Source: CAZABG01 sp964460985
GTDB lineage: Bacteria; Chlamydiota; Chlamydiia; Chlamydiales; Parachlamydiaceae
DNA length: 28,267 nt
Direction of reading: 5' to 3'
NCBI GenBank assembly: GCA_964460985.1
Contig: CAYWQX010000029.1
Coordinates: forward strand, 1-28,267
The stretch's first letter is position 1. The number at the start of each line of letters is the position of its first letter. Under the pieces are notes generated by a model. The model searched no databases and had not been told where the DNA came from. It saw only the letters and a list, made by a program, of their open reading frames with translations. Positions 7,503 through 15,029 of this stretch are shown here, in pieces. The translations under genes and the position numbers were made by a program.

Positions 7503-7796
7503 ATGGATATTGCAAATCTCTTGATCACTTTGGTGTCAGGGGCTGCAGGGGGTAACCTTGCCGGCGCCGCCATGAAAGATAAGGGGCTTGGAACGCTTGG
7601 CAACACCATCGCAGGTCTTGTGGGTGGTACAGCTGGCCACTATATCGCTCAAGCTTTTGACTTGTACAGTAAAGTGGGTACGACTGGCGCGGAACTAGAC
7701 TTAGGCAACATTTTAACCACTGTTGGAACCTCCGGCGTGAGCGGTGCGGTCCTTCTCGTTATTGTTAGCTACATCAAACAAGCACTCAACAAATAA
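7503..7796 (+). CDS. Small glycine-rich membrane protein
   Basis: ATG 7503 is chosen over the upstream frame opening (7458) because an aaaggg site lies just upstream. The 97-aa product is hydrophobic and rich in Gly/Ala. There is a first segment (about res. 4-24, LLITLVSGAAGGNLAG) and a second around 33-50 (LGNTIAGLVGGTAGHYI) with glycine-zipper spacing. A third lies near the C-terminus (SGAVLLVIVSYIKQAL). Small proteins with this 'AGAAGGN.AGAAMKDKGLGTLGN.IAG..GG' pattern occur in many bacteria as conserved hypotheticals; I know no experimental function. It is monocistronic with its own terminator. Confidence 0.65.
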   Translation: MDIANLLITLVSGAAGGNLAGAAMKDKGLGTLGNTIAGLVGGTAGHYIAQAFDLYSKVGTTGAELDLGNILTTVGTSGVSGAVLLVIVSYIKQALNK

Positions 7797-7809
7797 GCTC
7801 TTTCAAGAC

Positions 7810-7835
7810 AATAAGACCGTAAATACGGTCTTATT
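7810..7835. terminator. Bidirectional hairpin terminator
   Basis: aataagaccgta (7810-7821) and tacggtcttatt (7824-7835) form a 12-bp perfect stem with a tiny loop. It lies 14 bp past the end of the small membrane protein gene and covers the stop codon of the minus-strand gene that ends at 7831, so it can serve both convergent genes. The T-run after the stem is short. Confidence 0.65.
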
Positions 7836-8232
7836 GATATTCAGATCGATATTTGCTTTTTAAATTATTAAAATCGTTTTGATTCATTTTTATAACTCTA
7901 AAGTGTTGTGTATTGGTGCAAGCTCCCTGAATATGCACCTTATCCATAACTATAATCGTTAAGGGATCAACGTCTGTTCCCCCAAATTGGACCGTTCCAT
8001 TCCCTGAAACTACATGAATCGATTTTGCTATCATCACGCCCCCATTCAATTTGATAAGGCTCAAATCAGATTGCGAATGAATAGCCAGATCTCCTTCCAA
8101 AATTAACAGAGAAAATTTGTCTGAAATAAAAAACTGATGATAATCCTGTACATAATTAACATCAGCTCTAGCTAAATGATCAATAGGTTGCATAAAAAAA
8201 GAATAGGAATTTTTTTGGATATAGTAAAACAT
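7831..8232 (-). CDS. Hypothetical protein, beta-rich
   Basis: A 133-aa frame that I do not recognise. There is no signal peptide or membrane segment. From residue 35 on it alternates hydrophobic and polar residues in short strands separated by glycines (LLILEGDLAIHS, IKLNGGVMIAKSIHVV, VQFGGTDVD, IIVMDKVHIQGA), suggesting a beta-solenoid or bactofilin-like stack. A second Met (res. 14) could be the start. The stop codon lies inside the terminator hairpin shared with the gene on the other strand. It ends the block before the rhodopsin promoter, from which it is divergent. Confidence 0.55.
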   Translation of the reverse strand: MFYYIQKNSYSFFMQPIDHLARADVNYVQDYHQFFISDKFSLLILEGDLAIHSQSDLSLIKLNGGVMIAKSIHVVSGNGTVQFGGTDVDPLTIIVMDKVHIQGACTNTQHFRVIKMNQNDFNNLKSKYRSEYQ

Positions 8233-8330
8233 CTCATCTTCTTAAACGAGTGTTTTTTCCAAAACATTTAGACGAATCCTTAAAAAATCGGCTCTCTTGC
8301 CATCGGCTTTAATGAATTTTATCTTTTTCT

Positions 8331-8358
8331 TTGACAATTTAGACCGAAAATTTATAGT
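8331..8358 (+). promoter_or_regulatory. Strong sigma70-type promoter of the rhodopsin gene
   Basis: A perfect -35 TTGACA (8331-8336) and a -10 TATAGT (8353-8358) are 16 bp apart. Transcription should start near 8365, leaving a leader of about 30 nt. A ribosome-binding site aggat sits 6 nt before the ATG. It is the best promoter match in the window. Confidence 0.75.
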
Positions 8359-8396
8359 GACTTTTAGCAATTTAAAAAATTTACTGTAGGATCTTT

Positions 8397-9152
8397 ATGA
8401 CTGATCTCACGATTGGGCAATATAGCCTAGTCTATAACATTCTTTCGTTCGTGATAGCGGCGATGGGTGCTAGCACCGTCTTCTTCTTTTTCTCCCGCGA
8501 TCTCGTACAAAGAAAATACCGCCTCGCCTTGTATGTTTCAGGGCTTGTGACCTTGATTGCCTGCTACCACTATTTCAGAATTTTCAATAGCTGGGAAGCA
8601 GCCTACACCCTCAGCGGGGATGTCTACAAACCCTCCGGTGTTGCTTTCAATGACGCTTACCGCTATGTGGACTGGCTCTTGACTGTACCTCTTCTCTTAG
8701 TTGAATTGGTAGCTGTTCTTAATCTTCCATGGGAAAAAGCGAAGCATCTTCTTATCACGTTAGTCCCTGCAGCCTTCTTGATGATTTTACTTGGATATCC
8801 CGGCGAAATCGCAACGGACAGCACCACACGCTGGACTTATTTTGTTTTGAGCATGATCCCATTCCTCTACATCTTGTATGTCCTCTACTTTAAATTGGGT
8901 GACTCTTTACAAAATCAACCTCCGCAAGTTGTATCCTATGTATCTTTAATCAGAAACTTAACGCTTGTGGCATGGAGCTTCTACCCTATCGCTTACCTCT
9001 TTAACGAGTTTAGAGATACCGGGTTTGGCTTGACCGCAGTTCAAGTCGGCTATAGCATCGCTGACGTCGTTGCAAAATGCGGCTATGGCATCATCATCTT
9101 CTGGATTGCAAGAGCAAAAACAGAAGCGGATGGCGGCTTAGCTAAAGAGTAG
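8397..9152 (+). CDS. Xanthorhodopsin-family light-driven proton pump
   Basis: A 251-aa, seven-helix retinal protein of the inner membrane. Helix C reads RYVDWLLTVPLLLVELVAV. Arg89, proton acceptor Asp92, Thr96 and proton donor Glu103 form the DTE triad of outward proton pumps. Leu100 stands at the proteorhodopsin-105 tuning site, so green absorption is expected. His58 in helix B (CYHYFRIF) is the usual partner of the acceptor Asp. Helix G reads SIADVVAKCGYG, with Asp223 and the Schiff-base Lys227. The segments FNDAYRYVDW, GYPGEIA and IPFLYILYVLYF place it in the xanthorhodopsin/Gloeobacter-rhodopsin branch. Aligned on YILYVL, Phe149 replaces the Gly that opens the carotenoid-antenna pocket in xanthorhodopsin, so antenna binding is not expected. 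The gene has its own promoter and terminator and stands just before the retinal operon. Pumping would build proton-motive force in light. Confidence 0.96.
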   Translation: MTDLTIGQYSLVYNILSFVIAAMGASTVFFFFSRDLVQRKYRLALYVSGLVTLIACYHYFRIFNSWEAAYTLSGDVYKPSGVAFNDAYRYVDWLLTVPLLLVELVAVLNLPWEKAKHLLITLVPAAFLMILLGYPGEIATDSTTRWTYFVLSMIPFLYILYVLYFKLGDSLQNQPPQVVSYVSLIRNLTLVAWSFYPIAYLFNEFRDTGFGLTAVQVGYSIADVVAKCGYGIIIFWIARAKTEADGGLAKE

Positions 9153-9171
9153 TTCTAAAAGAATCTAGATT

Positions 9172-9206
9172 GCCCAGCGAAATCAAATTCGCTGGGCCTT
9201 TTTTTT
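9172..9206 (+). terminator. Strong intrinsic terminator between rhodopsin and crtI
   Basis: gcccagcgaa (9172-9181) pairs with ttcgctgggc (9188-9197): a 10-bp GC-rich stem, 6-nt loop, then one C and eight Ts. It lies 20 bp past the rhodopsin stop. Only 21 nt separate its T-run from the crtI start. Confidence 0.9.
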
Positions 9207-9227
9207 AACATCAAAATTTTTCACTCC

Positions 9228-10715
9228 ATGGTCAAGAAATTAAAAGCCCTTTGCATAGGTGCGGGTTTCGGCGGAATCGCTGCGAGCTTAAGACTGAAGG
9301 CCAAAGGATATGAAGTCCATCTTATAGATCGCCTTCCCCAGCTAGGAGGAAGAGCCCAAAGTTTTGAAAAAGAGGGTTTTGAGTTCGACGCAGGCCCCAC
9401 TGTTCTGACAGCTCCGATCCTTTTTGAAGAGCTTTTTCAACTTTTCAATAAAAAGATGGAAGATTATGTCGAAATTCTCCCCCTTGATCTGTGGTATCGT
9501 TATCAGTTCGAAGATGGTAGGCACCTTGATTACGGACAAGATTTAAATCTTCTTTTAAAACAGATCGAACAGTATAACCCTCAAGATGTTGAAGGATATC
9601 GAAAACTCCTTCATTTTTCCGAAAAGATTTTTAATGTGGGGTTTCAAAAACTATCGGACCAGCCTTTTTTGAACATCGCTCCTCTTCTAAAAGCACTCCC
9701 CTCGATGATCCGGCTTAAAAGCTATAAATCGGTCTATAGCCTTGTCTCAAGCTTTATTGAAGATGAGTCCTTAAGAAAAGCTTTCACCATATCCCCTCTT
9801 CTTGTAGGAGGCAATCCCTTTACAACCACCTCCATTTATACCCTTATCCACTTTCTTGAAAGAAAATGGGGCGTCCATTTTCCAAAAGGGGGAACCAAAG
9901 CTCTTGTAAAAGCTCTCCACAAGCTGATGAAAGAGGAGGGGATAAAAATACACTTAAACCGCTCGATCAAGGAGATATTGGTTAAAAATGGAAAAGTCTC
10001 GGGCTGCCTTACAGAGTGCGGAGAAAAATTCGAGGCCGACTTGATCGTTGTCAACGGAGATCCCGCCTACACGTATAAAAACTTGGTTCCCGGCCTTCAA
10101 AGAAAAAAATGGACCGACTCCAAAATCAATAAGCTCCATTATTCCATGGGGCTTTTCGTCCTTTACTTTGGGACTAAAAAAAGGTATCCCGATTGGCCTC
10201 ACCATACTATTCTCTTTGGGAAGACTTACCGCGAGCTTTTAACTGAAATTTTTGATGACAAAACGCTTTCTGAAGACTTAAGCCTCTATCTTCATCGCCC
10301 ATCCGCCACCGATCCTACCATTGCTCCCGAAGGAAAAGACTCCTTTTATGCCTTAGCTCCAGTGCCCAACCTTCAAGCTCCCATCGATTGGGATAAGCAA
10401 GGAGATCTATTTCAAGCGAAAATCATAGAGTTTTTAGAAAAGAGAGGGCTTAAAAATCTCAAGGAAAACTTGAGCGTCTCCTTTTATAAAACACCTCAAA
10501 ATTTTCGAGACGATTATCTTTCTGAATGGGGGGCCGGTTTTTCTATTGCTCCAATTTTTAAACAATCGGCTTTCTTTAGATTTCACAACCGATCGGAAGA
10601 GGTCGACTCTCTTTATTTTGTAGGAGCAGGAACCCATCCAGGAGCCGGTCTTCCGGGTGTTTTAAGTTCCGCTAAAGTCTTAGATAAACTGATTGCAAAA
10701 CAGGAAGCCTTATGA
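9228..10715 (+). CDS. crtI: Phytoene desaturase (to lycopene)
   Basis: CrtI is a membrane-associated FAD enzyme that introduces four double bonds into phytoene to give lycopene. The 495-aa protein has the usual length. The N-terminal dinucleotide fold GAGFGGIAAS (res. 11-20), a GGRAQSFEKEGFEFDAGPTV segment and the C-terminal CrtI signature YFVGAGTHPGAGLPGV (from 463) are all present. ATG 9228 is fixed by the short distance to the Rossmann loop. It has no recognisable ribosome-binding site (upstream tttttcactcc) and sits 21 nt behind the rhodopsin terminator, so transcription probably depends on read-through or a promoter hidden in the rhodopsin end. Its stop overlaps crtB by 4 bp. Other members of the amine-oxidase-like desaturase family (CrtN, CrtD) are less likely in this setting. 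Confidence 0.94.
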   Translation: MVKKLKALCIGAGFGGIAASLRLKAKGYEVHLIDRLPQLGGRAQSFEKEGFEFDAGPTVLTAPILFEELFQLFNKKMEDYVEILPLDLWYRYQFEDGRHLDYGQDLNLLLKQIEQYNPQDVEGYRKLLHFSEKIFNVGFQKLSDQPFLNIAPLLKALPSMIRLKSYKSVYSLVSSFIEDESLRKAFTISPLLVGGNPFTTTSIYTLIHFLERKWGVHFPKGGTKALVKALHKLMKEEGIKIHLNRSIKEILVKNGKVSGCLTECGEKFEADLIVVNGDPAYTYKNLVPGLQRKKWTDSKINKLHYSMGLFVLYFGTKKRYPDWPHHTILFGKTYRELLTEIFDDKTLSEDLSLYLHRPSATDPTIAPEGKDSFYALAPVPNLQAPIDWDKQGDLFQAKIIEFLEKRGLKNLKENLSVSFYKTPQNFRDDYLSEWGAGFSIAPIFKQSAFFRFHNRSEEVDSLYFVGAGTHPGAGLPGVLSSAKVLDKLIAKQEAL

Positions 10716-11581
10716 AAAGCCGCGAAGTGCTTCGAAAAAATGGAAAGGCATTTTCATGGGCCACCTCCTTCATGCCAACCTCTCAAGCGGAAGACATTTC
10801 CAACCTGTATGCATTTTGCAGGTATGTAGATGACCAGGTAGATCTTAAAAATAGCTCGTGCGACCTCATCAAAGATGAGATAAAAAAGGGTTCAAGCCAG
10901 GTTCAAGAGGTAATACATGCGATTGAACTGATCCGTCAAGGAAAAATCGAAACAGCGCCTCTTCTCATCTTAATTGAAACCCTTGATTGCGATCGCAAGG
11001 GCATTAAAATCCAGAATAAGAAAGAGCTCATCCGCTACTGCTATGGGGTCGCCTCGACAGTAGGACTTATGATGTGCCAGATATTTAAAATGAAGGATGA
11101 AAAAGCTTTTCCTTTTGCTATAGACTTAGGTATCGCGATGCAGCTTACCAACATTGCAAGAGATGTTTATGAAGATGCAAAAAATGATCGTATTTATCTT
11201 CCGCAAAACTATTTTAAACAAGGTATCACCTGCGAAAGCATCCTAGATTACTCTAGGAAAGAGGAGGTGATGAAGGCAAGGGATGCGATTTTAAAGCTTA
11301 GCGATCAATATTATTTAAGCGCAGATCAAGGGATGCATTTTCTCCCTTCAAACATTCGCTTTTCTATCCTCGTTGCCTCAAGGCTATACCAAGCAAAAGG
11401 TTTTTCTATCCGTTCGAATCCTCAAAAATATTACGATCAAAGGGCGGATGTGGGGCTTTTAGGAAAGTGCCTGCACACTCTGAGAGCCCTCTCTTCCCTT
11501 CCAAAGCTCTCTTTTACCGCAAGCGAACATGATGCCTCTCTTCATCACGATTTAATCTTCTTACCCTATACCCACTCATGA
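10712..11581 (+). CDS. crtB: Phytoene synthase
   Basis: CrtB joins two molecules of geranylgeranyl diphosphate head to head to give phytoene, the first committed carotenoid step. The 289-aa product has the two aspartate-rich magnesium motifs: YVDDQVD (Asp40-Asp44) and NIARDVYEDAKNDR (Asp151-Asp155), the hallmark of squalene/phytoene synthases. It begins with the typical SREVLRKNGKAFSWATSFMP and has the IYLP motif after the second Asp cluster. It overlaps crtI by 4 bp (ATGA) and crtY by 4 bp, implying translational coupling. Next to crtI, crtY and blh it is phytoene rather than squalene synthase. Confidence 0.95.
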   Translation: MKSREVLRKNGKAFSWATSFMPTSQAEDISNLYAFCRYVDDQVDLKNSSCDLIKDEIKKGSSQVQEVIHAIELIRQGKIETAPLLILIETLDCDRKGIKIQNKKELIRYCYGVASTVGLMMCQIFKMKDEKAFPFAIDLGIAMQLTNIARDVYEDAKNDRIYLPQNYFKQGITCESILDYSRKEEVMKARDAILKLSDQYYLSADQGMHFLPSNIRFSILVASRLYQAKGFSIRSNPQKYYDQRADVGLLGKCLHTLRALSSLPKLSFTASEHDASLHHDLIFLPYTHS

Positions 11582-12648
11582 AAGAGAGCCTGATCATTGG
11601 CGGAGGACTATCCGGGTTAAGCTTAGCCTTAAGACTTCGGCAAAAAGGTCACAAGATCACCTTGCTCGAAAAAAGAGAGACTTACCTCAATGATCGTACC
11701 TGGTGTTTCTGGAATACGCACAGCCATCCCTTTGAAAAGCTGATTGAGTTTCGTTGGAATAAATGGCAGATAGCTCACGGGGGTAAAAAAAAATCGTACA
11801 CCTCTAAAACCTATCAATATCAAATGATTCCTTCGCTTAAGCTCTATCAAGCCATTCTAGACACTCTTCATAACGATCCTCATGTTTCAGTCGTAATGGG
11901 AGTAGAGGCTCACGAAATCCAAACCTATCCAGACTACTTAACCGTTCAAACTTCAAAAGGGGTATTTAAAGGAGAGCTTGGTTTTGACAGCCGGCCAACT
12001 TACTTGCCAAACACTTTCTCACAACATTTTTTTGGCTGGCACATCCGCACACCCACACCTTCTTTTGATCCTTCAGAAATTATCTTAATGGATTTTGACG
12101 TCGATCAGTCAAAAGGAATCCATTTTATGTATTTACTCCCCTTTTCTCCTTATGAAGCGTTGATAGAGCCCACTTTTCTTTCCGCGAAAGTGCTAGAAAA
12201 ATCAGATTATGAAGCGAGTTTCAAAGAGTTTTTATTAAAGCGATACGGCGTCAAAACGTACGAAATCGTTCGTGAAGAAAAGGGGGTGCTCCCTTTAACC
12301 GCCGATTATCAGGCCTCTTTATCCCCTCGCCTCACTTATATTGGTGCTCAAGCAGGCTGGACAAGATCGAGTACAGGCTATGCTTTTTTAGCGATTCAGG
12401 AAGCCTTGGATCATTTGATTGAAGGCGCTTCATCCAGCAAAAGGATGGAGAGATGGCTTGACAGGATCTTTTTGTCCTATTTAAAAAAACATCCCATCGA
12501 AGCGCCGTATGTTTTTACACAATTATTCGAAAAAAATGAACCGGATGCCCTTATCCGGTTTTTAAGCGGTAAAAGCTCGCTATCTGAAACGGTTAAAGTC
12601 ATCTCCTCCTGTCCCAAATGGCCTTTTCTGAAAGAGGTCTTTGCATGA
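11578..12648 (+). CDS. crtY: Lycopene beta-cyclase (CrtY type)
   Basis: It cyclises both ends of lycopene to give beta-carotene. The 356-aa protein starts with the FAD-fold loop IIGGGLSGLSLALRL (res. 6-20), carries the CrtY signature DRTWCFW (39-45), a central FDSRP and the FGWHIRTP segment of CrtY/CrtL cyclases. GAQAGWTRSSTGYAF lies near the C-terminus. Length is a little under the 380-390 aa of most CrtY. It overlaps crtB by 4 bp and blh by 4 bp. Beta-carotene made here is the direct substrate of the next enzyme. Confidence 0.94.
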   Translation: MKESLIIGGGLSGLSLALRLRQKGHKITLLEKRETYLNDRTWCFWNTHSHPFEKLIEFRWNKWQIAHGGKKKSYTSKTYQYQMIPSLKLYQAILDTLHNDPHVSVVMGVEAHEIQTYPDYLTVQTSKGVFKGELGFDSRPTYLPNTFSQHFFGWHIRTPTPSFDPSEIILMDFDVDQSKGIHFMYLLPFSPYEALIEPTFLSAKVLEKSDYEASFKEFLLKRYGVKTYEIVREEKGVLPLTADYQASLSPRLTYIGAQAGWTRSSTGYAFLAIQEALDHLIEGASSSKRMERWLDRIFLSYLKKHPIEAPYVFTQLFEKNEPDALIRFLSGKSSLSETVKVISSCPKWPFLKEVFA

Positions 12649-13520
12649 GGCTGTCTCTCTTTTTTTCCGCGATGTCGCTCTCTTTAGTTCTACTTTGGAC
12701 TCTTTTTCCCTCCCTTGCAAGTATTCCTGTTTTGCTAGCTCTTTTTTTCTTTCTGGGGCTCCCTCACGGCGCTTTAGATATTGTGATGGGAAAAGAGATG
12801 CTATCTGGTCCTATGGGTAAAAATTGGTGGATCCCCTTTATCTCCATTTATCTTGCCCTCAGTTTAAGCATGATAGCTCTGTGGACCCTATGGCCTTTTA
12901 TAGGCTTTATTATTTTTATGCTCATTTCCATTCAACATTTTGGTTTAAGCGATACGATCGGTCACGGCCCTATTCGACTGTTGGAGGGTTTGACCAGAGG
13001 GCTCATCCCCCTTACAACTCCCGCCTACTTTTCATCCGCCTCTTTTCAAAATATTTTAACCAGCACACTGACTTCTCAAGAGGCTTTTATAGTGACTCAC
13101 GCTTTAAAGCTATTGTTTATCCCGACCCTTTTGTTGTTCCTTCTCCTCATCCTGTATTATTCTCTGCAGAAAAAACTATCTGTCGTTCTTGAGCTTGTTT
13201 CATTATTAAGTGTTTTTATATTCCTTCCCCCCTTTCAAGGGTTTTTAATCTATTTTTGCTTCCTCCATTCTATAAGACATACTTTAAGCATTAGTCATGA
13301 GACTAAAAAATCTTATTTGAACCTTATGGTAGAAGCCTTTCTGCCAACCCTTTTAAGCGCTCTCTGGCTGATAGCCATGTATTATTTTTTAAAAGAAAAA
13401 GGAGCTGACTTAAATACGATGTATTATCTCTTTTTTATGGGAATTGCAGCGCTTACTCTTCCGCATATGATTCTTGTAGAGGGTCTCTCTAAATTAAAAA
13501 AGAGCGAATCCTCTCCTTAA
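12645..13520 (+). CDS. blh: Brp/Blh beta-carotene 15,15'-dioxygenase
   Basis: An iron-dependent membrane enzyme that splits beta-carotene into two retinal molecules. The start at 12645 is preferred over 12618 because it forms the same ATGA 4-bp overlap seen between every pair upstream. The 291-aa product has about seven hydrophobic segments and the family motifs GLPHGALD (His41), QHFGLSD (His98) and LHSIRH (His208, His212). The spacing 57, 110 and 4 between these histidines equals, as I recall it, that of the iron ligands His21, His78, His188 and His192 in the characterised Blh from an uncultured marine bacterium. It is the last gene of the four-gene retinal operon and supplies the rhodopsin at 8397-9152. 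Confidence 0.93.
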   Translation: MRLSLFFSAMSLSLVLLWTLFPSLASIPVLLALFFFLGLPHGALDIVMGKEMLSGPMGKNWWIPFISIYLALSLSMIALWTLWPFIGFIIFMLISIQHFGLSDTIGHGPIRLLEGLTRGLIPLTTPAYFSSASFQNILTSTLTSQEAFIVTHALKLLFIPTLLLFLLLILYYSLQKKLSVVLELVSLLSVFIFLPPFQGFLIYFCFLHSIRHTLSISHETKKSYLNLMVEAFLPTLLSALWLIAMYYFLKEKGADLNTMYYLFFMGIAALTLPHMILVEGLSKLKKSESSP

Positions 13521-13535
13521 GCCTTTAAAAAAAGT

Positions 13536-13563
13536 TTGCTTTATCTGGAAGGTTAGCTATACC
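13536..13563 (+). promoter_or_regulatory. Possible promoter upstream of the 165-aa membrane protein gene
   Basis: TTGCTT (13536-13541) and TATACC (13558-13563), spaced 16 bp, lie in the 74-bp gap behind blh. The next gene starts at 13595. The match is modest, and the downstream genes may simply be part of the crt transcript. Confidence 0.35.
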
Positions 13564-13594
13564 TGAAAATAATTCTTAACAAAGAAGAAATGCC

Positions 13595-14092
13595 ATGAAT
13601 AGTTTGAAAGATAAACTGAAAGAAGAGATTCAAAGACTTACTTTTTATTTCCTCTTTTTTGCCCTCTTCTTTTCGGCTTTTACTTTATATGGTCTTATCA
13701 TCTTAAAAGAATATCATGTGATCGCACTCTATAAATTTAGTTATGCAATCCTAGAAGCTTTGATTCTTTCTAAACTTATTATTTTGGGAGAACACTTTCG
13801 CTTAGGAGAAAGGTATAACGACCGTCCCCTCATCTATCCTACTCTCTTCAAAACCCTCCTATTTTCCGTTTTTATTGTCTTTATGACTTTTATCGAAGAA
13901 ATCGTATTGGGATGGCTGCATGGAAGACGTTCTATTGTTTCTATAGAACATGTATTTGACCAAGATCTCTACACCATTCTTGCAAAAACCCTGGTAATTG
14001 GTTTTGTACTTTTATTATTTTTTGCATTTACTGAAACTTCAAGAGTTTTAGGCAGAAACAAACTCTATGATCTTTTCTTTATTAGGAAGTAA
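13595..14092 (+). CDS. Four-helix membrane protein of unknown function
   Basis: The 165-aa product has about four membrane segments: near res. 15-36 (LTFYFLFFALFFSAFTLYG), 45-63, 84-105 (LLFSVFIVFMTFIEEIV) and 128-147 (LAKTLVIGFVLLLFFAF). Between the second and third is a conserved-looking soluble loop LGEHFRLGERYNDRPLIYPTL. I do not recognise a named family. It starts 74 bp after blh, and its stop overlaps the next ATG (TAATG), so it is translationally coupled to the outer-membrane protein. Whether it serves phototrophy is unknown. The repeated acidic residues in helix 3 (FIEEIV) are unusual for a simple anchor. Confidence 0.7.
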   Translation: MNSLKDKLKEEIQRLTFYFLFFALFFSAFTLYGLIILKEYHVIALYKFSYAILEALILSKLIILGEHFRLGERYNDRPLIYPTLFKTLLFSVFIVFMTFIEEIVLGWLHGRRSIVSIEHVFDQDLYTILAKTLVIGFVLLLFFAFTETSRVLGRNKLYDLFFIRK

Positions 14093-15024
14093 TGAAAAGA
14101 TTTTTGTTTTTTTTAATTAGTGTAACAACCCTTTATGCCAAAAGTTCGATTCATACCGGAGAGCCCTGGTTAACAGGCCCTCTCTTAACCCCTACCTCGA
14201 ATGTTATACCGAAAGGACACTGGACCACACAACCCTACGTCTTTTATCTAGTGAATTATAACCGTTTCGATCAGCATGGAAAAACGGTAAGCACTCCCAA
14301 ATTAATTCAATGGATCTTCCAGCTGCCCACTCGAATAGGTCTTACAGAAAATCTAGATTTTAGCATTACCCCTCAAGCGGTCTTTGCTCGTTCCGAAGGA
14401 GCTTCTAATTGGAGCTTTTCCGATTTACCCATAGGGTTTGATTATCAACTCTATCGAGGGGATGAAAACAGCTTTTTAACCCGCATTAAATTCAGTCTGA
14501 TCGAGTCGATTCCGACCGGCAGGTTCAATGGCCTCGATTTTGATGATGAAGGAACTGATGTGGGAGGTAATGGTTCGTTTGGTACCAATGTGGGGCTGAC
14601 CTTTGGACGTCTAAGGCACTATGGAGGGCATCACTATTTAAGTTTACGCCTTGGAACCTACCTTGTCATTCCCTCTCAAGTGAGAGTGAAAGGAGTGAAT
14701 TATTATGGAGGCGATCCCAGCACAAAAGGGGTTGTAGATCCAGGACTAGAAGGGAGAATTCTGTTTGGAGCGGAGTATACGCTGACGAAAAACTGGGCGC
14801 TTGCCATAGATATAGCCGCTATCCTTAAAAACAAGAACCGATTTAAAGGCAAAACAACCCTTCCGGTTGGAAACCCTTCGCTCACGAATTTCAGTGTGGC
14901 TCCCGCACTTGAATACAACTGGAGCCCTTCGATGGGGGTGATTATAGGCTCCTGGTTTTCAGTCGCAGGAAGAAATTCTTCAAACTTTGTCAGTTTTGTG
15001 GCAGCTTACAACTACGTCTATTAG
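14092..15024 (+). CDS. Outer-membrane beta-barrel protein
   Basis: The 310-aa product begins with a signal peptide MKRFLFFLISVTTLYA. The mature part is rich in alternating hydrophobic/polar strands, aromatic girdles and Gly-rich turns. It ends AYNYVY, with a terminal aromatic residue typical of BAM substrates. Phrases such as IPKGHWTTQPYVFY, IGLTENLDFSITPQAVF and FLTRIKFSLIESIPTGRF resemble proteins annotated as 'MetA-pathway of phenol degradation' or 'transporter' barrels, some of which import hydrophobic molecules. It is coupled to the 165-aa membrane protein by a 1-bp overlap. A role in lipid or carotenoid-related transport would be a guess. Confidence 0.75.
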   Translation: MKRFLFFLISVTTLYAKSSIHTGEPWLTGPLLTPTSNVIPKGHWTTQPYVFYLVNYNRFDQHGKTVSTPKLIQWIFQLPTRIGLTENLDFSITPQAVFARSEGASNWSFSDLPIGFDYQLYRGDENSFLTRIKFSLIESIPTGRFNGLDFDDEGTDVGGNGSFGTNVGLTFGRLRHYGGHHYLSLRLGTYLVIPSQVRVKGVNYYGGDPSTKGVVDPGLEGRILFGAEYTLTKNWALAIDIAAILKNKNRFKGKTTLPVGNPSLTNFSVAPALEYNWSPSMGVIIGSWFSVAGRNSSNFVSFVAAYNYVY

Positions 15025-15029
15025 GAGGG

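Noticed and set aside
8397..9152. Sensory rhodopsin, chloride pump or sodium pump
   Set aside because: The helix C triad is Asp-Thr-Glu, not the NDQ or NTQ sets of ion pumps. The proton donor Glu is present and no transducer gene is adjacent.
9954..10242. Open frames on both strands inside crtI
   Set aside because: They are shadows of the crtI reading frame, whose motifs are complete; no start signals were seen.
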